Shown here: piece after piece, positions 52,316 through 62,025 of the stretch | Layout: each line of letters opens with the position of its first letter | How positions within the stretch are numbered: position 1 is the first letter of the stretch | Source of the DNA: Gerris lacustris | Lineage: Eukaryota > Arthropoda > Insecta > Hemiptera > Gerridae | Length of the DNA: 64,000 nt | Assembly (NCBI GenBank): GCA_951217055.1 | Contig: OX578276.1 | Coordinates: forward strand, 31,643,505 to 31,707,504 | Direction: 5' to 3' | The notes under the pieces: model-generated | Seen by the model: the letters and a program-made list of their open reading frames with translations, nothing else | What the model was told of the DNA's origin: nothing | The model's database searches: none | Position numbers and translations under genes: made by a program

Positions 52316-54030
52316 CGATGCACAGTGGTGCCAAACAGCCATTTTCGCGAAAAAACCTAATTTTTGGAAAATTTTTAAATTTTTTTTTTGCCAAAAACGG
52401 TCCTTATTAATTACAAATCACAATTCACCATAAAAATAATTCCTTCCCAGCAGGGAATTGAACCCGAACTCTTAACCTATGAAGTTACAGTTATTTGTTT
52501 AGGAACTAGATTTTTCCCGAGAAAATTACGCATATGGTTGGATTCGTATACAAATGAACCACATTTGATTTTTTTTTATTTAAAATCATCTGAACTGTTT
52601 TCAAGAGAATCAAAAGTTTTTTCAGAGTTTTTGGTGGTTATAGAATCCCAAATTTGGACTAGAATTTTCCCGAGAAAATTACGCATATGGTTGCATTCGT
52701 ATACAAATGAACTAGTGTTTTCTTCTTTCTTTTAATCAAATCGTTGAACTGTTTTCAAGAAAAAAAGTTGTTTTTTTTTTTCAAAATTTTCAGGAACTAG
52801 ATACAATAAGGCTATACGTAGTTTTCCCGAAAAACTACTTGGTTGAATTCGTATTTAGATGGACTACATTTGATTTTTTTTTTTTTTATACATAAAAGGT
52901 AATCATATGAACCGTTTTCAAAAAATCAAGTTTTTTCAAAATTCTGTTTTTCAGAGTTTTTGGTGGTTAGCATCCCAAATTTGGAGCTTAAAAATTCATT
53001 TCTCGATTCCACCTGGGGGTATGATTTTTCTGAATATGATTGCGAAATGTCATCGAAAACGGCATAGCAATTTAGGCTCCACACCTCTGCAAAGACTACA
53101 GTCGACGGAATACAAACGACAGCCATTTTTTTAAAAAAACACTTTTTTGGACTCAATAGACCTTAAATTGTATAAATCCATCATTTGTGCTTTTTATGAT
53201 ACTTTTCTCTCTATACATAACATATATAAGCAAAGATTACTTAAAAGAATAAGACACTCCGAATATTAAAACAACTTAAAAATATTAACAAATAATAGTT
53301 TTAACGCCCAAAAACTTTGCGTGATAACCTATGTTCAGTGGGGCGGCCAAAGGGGTGGACCCCCCCCCCCTCCAGAGCCTCAAAGAAAGTACTATTTATC
53401 TATTGGAAATACTGGTGAGAAAAGCGATTAAAATGTATTTTTTTAAATTTACTGTTCATAAAAACAAGTAATAAGTTATATTTTTCTTCAGGACTATGCT
53501 ATATATATATATAGATATGAAATCCAAACGGGCAGATTAGGGCAGCTGATTCTTTCTTTACGTTGTTAATAAGATTCTACAGAATAGATTTATGTGAATT
53601 AAAACATGACGTTATTAAGTTATACTCTAGGAAATCCTAGCTAAACCTCCATAAAACATTAAATAGCACAACTGACAGGGATGGAATTTTTTTTATTTTT
53701 AAAATTTTTTTTCGATCCAGTGATGCTTACCTAGTGTTTTTGAAGTATTAATACGCACACATTTTGGTCTATAACCATCATAATATTTTTTTTTCGAACA
53801 ATTAAAAATAAATCAAAATTACAAATCAATATAAGTTTTTTTGCAATATTTCTGCAATGCAACACACATGAACTTTGAAAGCTCCTGATTGAATACATGA
53901 ATGACTAATTGCCGATAATGAGGTTGAAACATGCTAATTAGCTATCCTATAATGCCAAAATAACAAAAAAAAAAATTTCGGAAATCTTCAAAAAATTAGG
54001 TTTTTTCGCCTGAGGCACCACTGTGCGATG
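52316..54030. mobile_element. 1705-bp TIR element with CGATG duplication, containing family A
   Basis: The element 52321-54025 starts CACAGTGGTGCC and ends GGCACCACTGTG. A further 'cgaaaaaacctaattttt' block is inverted just inside both ends (about 45-bp imperfect TIR). CGATG flanks on both sides (52316-52320, 54026-54030). A family A copy occupies about 52395-53215 and a 'cagtggggcggccaaagggg' hAT-end-like stretch lies at 53337. No transposase ORF. TIR and duplication are seen; class (hAT- or CACTA/Chapaev-like) is not decided. Confidence 0.75.
52395..53215 (-). repeat. Family A repeat, long variant with internal duplication
   Basis: Minus strand. The B-box region 'cagcagggaattgaacccgaac' lies near 52450. 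The block 'gaactagattttt...gttggattcgtatacaaatgaac' is repeated about three times (52505, 52660, 52800), so this copy is longer than the others. Confidence 0.65.
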
Positions 54031-54345
54031 TCGTTTCATCCTCAGGGCAAGATAACTTGAGTAAAAGTTAACTGATTTAATTGAAATTTAATACACATGT
54101 TCATTTTACCAACACTCAGGACGAGTTCGTTGGACAATGTTATTCACCTAAGCGTTCGTACGCAACGCTCGCGTAAGCGTCAACTTCAAATGTAAAATTT
54201 GGATTTTAAGACGGGAAATGTTTTTAACTTCATCTATTCGATGAGACAAACAACTTTTTTAATTACAATATTTTATTACAACCAACAGCGACACCGCTAT
54301 AAAGTGTTAAAGATCGCTAAAATTAAAAAATCGGACCTAAAAGTT
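54031..54345 (-). repeat. Family B 5'-part, inverted
   Basis: Inverse of about 17690-18000: 'aacacatgttcattttaccaa...cactcaggacgagttcgttggacaa...gcgttcg...gcaacgctcgcg' and 'aacagcgacaccgctat'. Confidence 0.65.
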
Positions 54346-55330
54346 TAGTAGAGAAAACACTGTTTTTACCAATATCTTACGTTCTAACGCAACGATTTTA
54401 ACAAAACTTCACATTCATCGTCTAAAGTACAATTGAAACAGGCATGTTAAACATCAACTTGATAAAGGGAGAAGTTTTTGTGTAGTGAAGTGATATATTT
54501 TATAATTGTTGAAAAGGAGACGTCCGGAGCGTGTCGTTAATGGAATTGTAAGAATACAGGGTATGGCTGCTCCACTATTAGACACTCTATTACAATCATA
54601 CTGAACTCTTTAACCATCAACTTATCATGGTTTTCTATTTTCTCAATATTCAATACATATTTATTTTTTATCATGTGTATACCTATAAATCATAATAAAT
54701 TAAATAAATCAAAAAATCTGTTTTGCCTTAACTCCGCTAAGTACAAATAAGTCAGCATAGTATATCTTTTAATTTTGTCCCTTTTCTAACTGCACCATGT
54801 ATAAGTAGTTAGCATCGGTGGTCAGACAAACATCATTTACTTGCACTGGATAAATTAGACCTAGTAGAACTTACTTGGACAGGAGAAGACTTGGCTTATT
54901 TGTTTACATAACTGTTTTTGTTGGGATTTCCAAAATGATAAAGGTTATAATTTTTTATTTCGATTAATTATTAACAATAATGTAACTTTTTTATATTCGT
55001 CTTTAACTGAATAATTGATTATCCGTCACCAAAGTCTAACTATATTATTAATTTATTTTAGAAATTATTTGTAGATTGAAGTTGGTTGAATAAGTTTTCA
55101 ACTTTCACGAATTTAGAGGGGATAAATATACAATTGTTACAACTTTTAACATTTTTTATTTATTTTCTTTTCACTGAGAAACTTAATAAGTACCTACCTT
55201 CATCGCTCGTTTAATTTATCCAAAACTTTATTTTGTTTGAGGAAAAAACTATTATAAGGATTTTTTTTCTTTAGCTATTTCAACATGGTCACGAACTTCT
55301 TAACTTTAATGCAGTAATATTATAACATTA
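54346..55330. other. Intergenic, nothing recognised
   Basis: No exon, TIR or tandem repeat was identified. Confidence 0.4.
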
Positions 55331-55924
<594 letters not shown>

Positions 55925-55929
55925 ATACT

Positions 55930-56135
55930 TGTTGAGAAAGTTATATTTAATTTATTTAATATTTTATTTTATTTTGTTTTTAAATTATGTAAACACTGTC
56001 TTTATATAAACAAACATGTATGTGACAGTTATAATAAATAATGTGTATTGTTGTTTTTTGTCTTAAAATGAAATTGGCTTTCTTTATTAATTACCAATAT
56101 AATTAATGTTTAATGATCAAGTAACTGATCAAACA
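55930..56135 (+). repeat. 5' LTR of Ty3-type element
   Basis: TGTTGAGAAAGTTATATTTA... ending ...GTAACTGATCAAACA. The sequence near the end has the dyad TGATCAAGTAACTGATCA. No difference from the 3' LTR was found. Confidence 0.93.
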
Positions 56136-56153
56136 TGGTGTCAGGTGTAAATA
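56136..56153 (+). other. Primer-binding site of Ty3-type element
   Basis: TGGTGTCAGGTGTAAATA begins at the base after the LTR, as expected for a tRNA 3'-CCA end complement. The tRNA was not identified. Confidence 0.6.
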
Positions 56154-56245
56154 AGATATAATAGTTCATCCCACAACAAGATTTATTTGGTATGATGTTT
56201 TGTTTTTCTTTCTAAGTATTATTTATTGAAATAAAATAAATAACA

Positions 56246-59200
56246 ATGTCTAGAGACATCAGAACTCCGAATTGTGTTAATTTTAGCAGCAGTAATATGG
56301 CTAAAGAATGGAGAAATTGGTATGATGAGTTTTATATTTATATGATAGCGTCTAAATTGAACAAAGATGACGAAACAGTAAAGGTTGCGACATTGTTAAA
56401 TTTAATGGGTAAAGAATCCTTAGCTATCTATAAAACTTTCAAAGATGATAAAGAAACATTTGACAGTGTTGTAAAACATTTTGATGAGCATTTTGAACCT
56501 AAGAAGAATGTAGTTTTTGAAAGATTTAAGTTTTACAAATATAAACAAGAATGTAATCAAAATGCTACTCAGTTTATTACGGCATTAAAAAATTTAGCCG
56601 AATCTTGCGAATTCAAAGAAAAGGACAATATGGTCCGTGATAAAATCGTTATAGAAACTAATGACGATGCTTTGAGAAGTAAACTATTATCAGAAGAAGA
56701 TTTAACTTTAGAAAAAGCGTTCAAAACTTTCTTAAATCATGAAGTTGTTAAGAACCAATTACATGAGATGAAAAATAAAGAAGATGGTCCTGTCAATAAT
56801 GTGGAAGTAGACTTAATTAGAGGTCCACCTAGCAAATCTAACTCGTACCCTCGTGCTAGTAATAATTCTTATAAATGTTTTAAATGTGGTCAGGAACATG
56901 TGAGAGCTCAATGTCCTGCCTATGGGAAAACTTGCTCATTCTGTGGTTTTAAAAATCATTTTTCAATAGGGTGTTCACGAAAAAATCAAAAAAATAATAG
57001 AAAATATAAAAAGAATTATAGTATAGAGAAGAGAAATTCTGGATCGGATGAGAGTTCTGATACTGAAGAGAAGTTACATATAAATGAAGTTTGTAATCAC
57101 GAGGTAAAGAAATATTGGGTACAAACAGCTTGGATAAATGATACTCCGATTAGATTTAAAATTGATTCCGGAGCAGACATAAATATTATTCCTTTAAAAA
57201 TACTAAAAAATATATTTAACGGTAAGATACCAACGATGAGGTCTACAAATGACAATATTGTTGCCTTCGGTAATCATAAATTAAAATCTTTAGGAAAAAT
57301 AAGCCTTAAAACTTTGATAAGAGGAAAATATTTTAGTGTACAATATACAATAATGGATGTTCCGTCTAAACCTATTTTAGGTTTAACATCAAGCATTAAA
57401 TTTGATTTAATTAAAAGAATAGACACGGTTCAACAAGGTAAAATTCAAAGTAAAGAAGATCTTATAAGAAAGTTTAAACCGGTTTTTGAAGGTATTGGTA
57501 AATTCCCTGGTCAGCCGTACCATATTAAACTAAAAGAAAATACTGTGCCACGAATATTTCCTGAAAGAAAAATTCCAAAATCCTTATTGCCAAAAGTTAA
57601 AGAATCCTTAGATAGGCTAGTTAAAGAAAAAGTTATTAAACCTATGAATGTCCCGACTGATTGGTCTCATCCATTGGTTATAGCTGAAAAACCAGATAAA
57701 AAGTTAAGAATATGTTTAGATCCAAGGTATCTTAATGAGTTTATTGTACAAGATAAGTATCATATTCCTACTCAAGATGAAATATTAAGTGATTTAGATG
57801 GTACATCGTGTTATACTTTATTAGATATGAAAGAAAGTTTTCATCAAGTAGTATTAGATGATGAAACGTCAAAAATGTTATCTTTTAGCACTCCGTTTGG
57901 GAAATTTCGCTATTTAAGATTGCCTTATGGGATCAAAATAGCTAGTGAAGCTTTTCAAAAGAAGAATATGGAAACCTTTAGTGATATAAAAGGAGTAAAG
58001 ATATATATTGATGATATTTTTATAGCAACTTCTGAAGAAGATCATGAAGCTACAGTGACGGCCGTATTAAAAAGAGCCAAAGATAACGGTATAACTTTCA
58101 ATCCATCCAAATTTCAATATAAATGTAAAAAAGTAAAACTACTTGGGCATATAGTCTCTGAAGAAGGGGTTCAAGTCGATCCTCAACGGACTGAGGCTAT
58201 TGTAAAAATGAAAAACCCCGAAAATAATAAGGAATTATTAAGATTACTGGGTATAGTAAAATATTTGGGTAAATTCATACCCAATCTCTCTCAGGTATCA
58301 GCTCCACTGAGGGAACTTACGAAAAATTCATCAGATTGGAAATGGACTGACGAACATAATAAAGCTGTTAACCTGTTGAAATTGTTAATAAGTCAAGCTC
58401 CAACTTTATCTCATTGTAATGAAAAATCTCAATTTTATATTCAGACGGATGCTTGTAATGAAGGATTAGGGGCAGTGCTGATACAAGATGGAAAACCAGT
58501 GGCTTATGCCTCGAGAACATTGACTCCGACTGAAAAAAGGTATGCAATAATAGAAAAAGAATGTTTGGCTATAGTCTTCGCATTAGAGAAATGGCATTAT
58601 TTTATTTATGGTAGACATGTGATTCTACAGACTGATCACAATCCGTTGGTATGTATACAAAATAAAGAATTTAGTAAAATACCAAGTAGATTACAAAGAA
58701 TGTACTTACGCATCATGAAATATGACGTAAAAATAACCTACTTACCGGGTAAAGATATGCTAATAGCAGATGCTTTATCTCGAGCTGCATTAAAAACTAC
58801 TGGCCAAGAAGACTTAGAACTAAACTTTGTAATACATGAAGTAAAAAGAAAACTCCCTATTTCAGAACATAGATTGAATGAACTAAAAAAGATGACTAAA
58901 GAAGATAAAGTATTAAACAAAATTATGAATTATTTAAAGAATGGATGGCCAGATAAGAATTACTTGTCATCGGCAGAGAATAAATTTTTTGCCCTGAAAG
59001 ATTTTTTAACAATTTACGATGAATTAATTTTTTATGAAGATCGTTTAGTGATTCCTTTGTCATTTCAGTCAGTAATTTTAAAAACAGCCCATGAAGGTCA
59101 CCAAGGTATCACTAGAACTAAACTCAAAATTAAAGAATCCTTGTACTGGCCTGGTATGTCACAAGATATAAAAGAAATGATCCTAAACTGTGAAGTATGC

Positions 59201-60145
59201 CAACAATTAAGACCTCAGAACTGCAAGATGCCTTTGATTAATCACTCCGTACCAGAATTACCGTGGAGAAAACTTGGAATGGATATACTAGATTATAATG
59301 GTAAAAGTTATCTAGTAGTTGTAGATTACACTTCAAAGTGGCTTGAGCTATTGCCTATAAGAAACAAATCTGTTCAGGAAATAATTAATAAATTAAAAGT
59401 AATATTTTCTTACCATGGATACCCAGAGAAGATTATAAGCGACAATGTTCCCTTTAACAGTATAGAGTTTAAAAATTACTTGGAACGTCATGATATAGTA
59501 TTGGTGACTTCAAGCCCTAACTTTCCAAGAAGTAATGGGCAGGCAGAATCAGCTGTTAAATCAACTAAGAAGATGTTAAAGAAATCAGAATTAACAAAAT
59601 GTAGTATACACGAGTTGATGTTAGATTATAGGAACACTCCTATTGCTGGACTGAACTTGTCTCCTGCACAGATTCTTATGAGTAGGAGGCTTAGAGATAA
59701 TATGATTAAGACTGAAGGTCATCTGAAACCAACTGTAGTTAAACCTTCAGAACTTAAACTTAAACAGAATGTAATGCATCGTAAGCAAAGTGACTGGTAT
59801 AATAGAACAGCTAGAAACTTAACACCTGTAAAAGAAAAGGATAAAGTTCTCTTTAGGAAAAATAACAAGTGGAAAAAAGGAACATTAAAAAAATGTTTGG
59901 ATGCACCTAGGTCATACGTGATTCAATCTGAAGAAGGTCCATCGTACAGAAGAACTAGAGAGCATTTAATCAGAGTGAAAAGTGATGCTGCATCATCGGC
60001 TGCAGTCAATAAGAGTGAAGCATCTGGATCAACCTCTCACTCTTCTCAGCCATCTACGCCTGTTACTACAAGTATAGAGCCTCCTAAACGTTATGACTTG
60101 AGAGATCGGTCTAAAATTAAAAAACCTTGTAGGTATCAATCTTAA
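56246..60145 (+). CDS. Ty3-type Gag-Pol polyprotein, 1299 aa, all catalytic motifs present
   Basis: ATG 56246 starts a single uninterrupted frame. Gag capsid-like region to about 190. Two zinc knuckles: CX2CX3HX4C at 211-223 (CFKCGQEHVRAQC) and CX2CX4HX4C at 230-243. Aspartic protease DSGA at 307-310. Reverse transcriptase motif A (LLDMKESF, D527) and YIDD at 587-590. RNase H from QTDACNEGLG (D735), followed by ECLAIVFALEKW and QTDHNPL. Integrase HHCC finger (H949, H952, C982, C985) and catalytic D1013, D1066 and E1101. D-34-E spacing is also seen in related elements with the SDNxPF form. The C-terminus has a basic Ser-rich tail. There is no chromodomain that I can recognise. Likely function: copying and reinserting the element's own RNA. 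Confidence 0.96.
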   Translation: MSRDIRTPNCVNFSSSNMAKEWRNWYDEFYIYMIASKLNKDDETVKVATLLNLMGKESLAIYKTFKDDKETFDSVVKHFDEHFEPKKNVVFERFKFYKYKQECNQNATQFITALKNLAESCEFKEKDNMVRDKIVIETNDDALRSKLLSEEDLTLEKAFKTFLNHEVVKNQLHEMKNKEDGPVNNVEVDLIRGPPSKSNSYPRASNNSYKCFKCGQEHVRAQCPAYGKTCSFCGFKNHFSIGCSRKNQKNNRKYKKNYSIEKRNSGSDESSDTEEKLHINEVCNHEVKKYWVQTAWINDTPIRFKIDSGADINIIPLKILKNIFNGKIPTMRSTNDNIVAFGNHKLKSLGKISLKTLIRGKYFSVQYTIMDVPSKPILGLTSSIKFDLIKRIDTVQQGKIQSKEDLIRKFKPVFEGIGKFPGQPYHIKLKENTVPRIFPERKIPKSLLPKVKESLDRLVKEKVIKPMNVPTDWSHPLVIAEKPDKKLRICLDPRYLNEFIVQDKYHIPTQDEILSDLDGTSCYTLLDMKESFHQVVLDDETSKMLSFSTPFGKFRYLRLPYGIKIASEAFQKKNMETFSDIKGVKIYIDDIFIATSEEDHEATVTAVLKRAKDNGITFNPSKFQYKCKKVKLLGHIVSEEGVQVDPQRTEAIVKMKNPENNKELLRLLGIVKYLGKFIPNLSQVSAPLRELTKNSSDWKWTDEHNKAVNLLKLLISQAPTLSHCNEKSQFYIQTDACNEGLGAVLIQDGKPVAYASRTLTPTEKRYAIIEKECLAIVFALEKWHYFIYGRHVILQTDHNPLVCIQNKEFSKIPSRLQRMYLRIMKYDVKITYLPGKDMLIADALSRAALKTTGQEDLELNFVIHEVKRKLPISEHRLNELKKMTKEDKVLNKIMNYLKNGWPDKNYLSSAENKFFALKDFLTIYDELIFYEDRLVIPLSFQSVILKTAHEGHQGITRTKLKIKESLYWPGMSQDIKEMILNCEVCQQLRPQNCKMPLINHSVPELPWRKLGMDILDYNGKSYLVVVDYTSKWLELLPIRNKSVQEIINKLKVIFSYHGYPEKIISDNVPFNSIEFKNYLERHDIVLVTSSPNFPRSNGQAESAVKSTKKMLKKSELTKCSIHELMLDYRNTPIAGLNLSPAQILMSRRLRDNMIKTEGHLKPTVVKPSELKLKQNVMHRKQSDWYNRTARNLTPVKEKDKVLFRKNNKWKKGTLKKCLDAPRSYVIQSEEGPSYRRTREHLIRVKSDAASSAAVNKSEASGSTSHSSQPSTPVTTSIEPPKRYDLRDRSKIKKPCRYQS

Positions 60146-60194
60146 ACTTTGTTTCTGTTCTCAGCTTAGTTTATATATTTAATTTTCTATTATT

Positions 60195-60207
60195 AAGAAA
60201 GAAAGGA
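60195..60207 (+). other. Polypurine tract of Ty3-type element
   Basis: AAGAAAGAAAGGA directly precedes the 3' LTR, the usual place for plus-strand priming. Confidence 0.8.
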
Positions 60208-60413
60208 TGTTGAGAAAGTTATATTTAATTTATTTAATATTTTATTTTATTTTGTTTTTAAATTATGTAAACACTGTCTTTATATAAACAAACATGTATG
60301 TGACAGTTATAATAAATAATGTGTATTGTTGTTTTTTGTCTTAAAATGAAATTGGCTTTCTTTATTAATTACCAATATAATTAATGTTTAATGATCAAGT
60401 AACTGATCAAACA
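60208..60413 (+). repeat. 3' LTR of Ty3-type element
   Basis: 206 bp, identical by eye to 55930-56135, followed by ATACT. Confidence 0.93.
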
Positions 60414-60418
60414 ATACT

Positions 60419-61060
60419 GAGAATAATTTATTCTACTTCCATGTTAAATAGTATTCGCCGACGCGACGCGACGATTTTATTTATTTTTTATTTTTAGTGT
60501 AATTACATATTATGCTTTGCAAAATTAATTACAGAATTCCTATGCAAATTACTACAATAAAGAATGTTGGCGTCTATCGTCTATATTAATTATTTTTGGG
60601 TGAAAGAAGTCTTTTTTAATTTAGTTCAATGTTTAATCATAAATAATAATTATAAATTAAAGCACAGAAGAAATAATTATAATACAATTTTTTTTTCTTT
60701 TATTTACTGAAAATACACATTATTTATTAAAAGTAGTTTTTTCTTAAAACGTACAAAAATAATATTTGAGAAATAAAATGTTTAATAGGTATTTGACTTA
60801 TATTGTTATTGGCTATAATATAAAATATAATATATATAATTTAAAACTCCTCTTTAATTCAAATTATTTTATCAGTTTTTATAGCTAATTAGCGGGGCAT
60901 TAGTGAAGTTGTGTTAGCAGTCTAGCATGATACAAATGTTATAATTTTGTTTTATTTGTTTAATCTGTCATATTTAGGAGCATCAAGGCTATAATTATTA
61001 TTTTGTTACTTCCTGATCTATTAAACTTGTAAGATGTCAGAATAAAGTCTTCCTATATTT
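60419..61060. other. Intergenic, nothing recognised
   Basis: AT-rich. A short CpG run 'gccgacgcgacgcgacg' is at about 60456. No exon was seen. Confidence 0.4.
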
Positions 61061-61560
61061 CATTGTTAGTTGGTGTATAAAACTATCTATATTTTTACTT
61101 TTCTTCACCTATGGTAGGAAAAGTATTGTTTTCACCCATTTTTTTTTTTTTCGAGATTTCAGCTAAATTATCCGTTTTGGGTGTTTTTAAGACCTCGTGA
61201 GTGCAGTTTTCAGCTTGGCGTCTGTATGTGTGTGTGCATGTATGTATGTATGTTTGTGTGTTATCATCGTAGCGCCCATAGGGTATTTAACCTAGAGAGT
61301 TGAAACTTGGCAAAAAAAATCAGTCCTTAATTCTTGTGCCCTCTGGAAAATCAACATATTCCGCCAGTTTGCTGAGTCAGTAAATATTTTAAAAAATCGA
61401 AAAATGGTCTGATCGAGTTGAAATTTGGCACGAATATACCTCTCTACAGTATATGACAAACAAATCCACAAAATTTAATTTTGATACTGGCCGCCATTTT
61501 AAAGTTATCGATTTTTTAATTTTAAAGGTTAATAATACCGAAAGTATATACATCTACGTT
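61061..61560 (+). repeat. Dispersed-type repeat with 'gaaatttggcac' block
   Basis: It begins with a short hairpin-like ACTTTTC...GAAAAGT, analogous to the family A start. It then has 'ctgtatgtgtgtgtgcatgtatgtatg', 'gttgaaatttggcacgaatata' and 'tactggccgccattttaaag'. No second close copy is in this window. Confidence 0.5.
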
Positions 61561-61794
61561 TTTGACATATGTAGTTAAGTTAATAGATATAAGTTTTATA
61601 GCCTGCACTCGGCAAACCTTCCTTACTTCCTATTATATTTACAACACAGTAACCTATTTTATTAAAAACTTACAAAAACACCAACACTAGCGCACTCCTC
61701 AGATTTCCATCACTTCTTGGTTCACTATTAGATGTATAGATTTTGCTTCTGCGTTTCTCGAGAATACATTTTTTTTGTTCGCCTCCGAATTCAA

Positions 61795-62025
61795 AAGTTC
61801 TTTAAAAAAATCTCAGACAAACTTTCTTATTATACGAGTACTTATTTACTTAGCCCAGTGTTTTCCATTTATTAGTTTTCATCGGTACATTTAATTATTG
61901 TTGAACATTTTATCAAAATATATCATAAAAATAACTCTCCTCGGTGGGGAATCGAACCCAACTTTCTCCGTTCGCGTTTAAGGCTATTTTCTCAGGAACT
62001 AGATTTTTCTCGGGAAACTAAAATA
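61795..62025 (-). repeat. Family A fragment
   Basis: 'Aatctcagacaaactttctta', 'cccagtgttttccatttattagttttc', the B-box region 'ggggaatcgaaccca' near 61945 and 'ttctcaggaactagattttt'. The distal half is absent. Confidence 0.65.

Larger units (their letters stand above)
55925..60418 (+). mobile_element. Ty3-type (Metaviridae) LTR retrotransposon, apparently intact
   Basis: The element 55930-60413 (4484 bp) has two 206-bp TG...CA LTRs that are identical by eye. It has a 5-bp duplication ATACT (55925-55929 and 60414-60418), a TGG primer-site start directly after the 5' LTR, one Gag-Pol ORF and a polypurine tract directly before the 3' LTR. There is no env-like ORF. Zinc-finger layout and integrase core resemble the K02A2.6-like/CsRn1-type animal clades; this placement is from memory of motifs, not a tree. 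Identical LTRs imply very recent insertion. Confidence 0.95.

Noticed and set aside
53337..53385. Left end of another hAT element (CAGTGGGGCGGCC...)
   Set aside because: No matching right end or target duplication was found, so no separate element is claimed.
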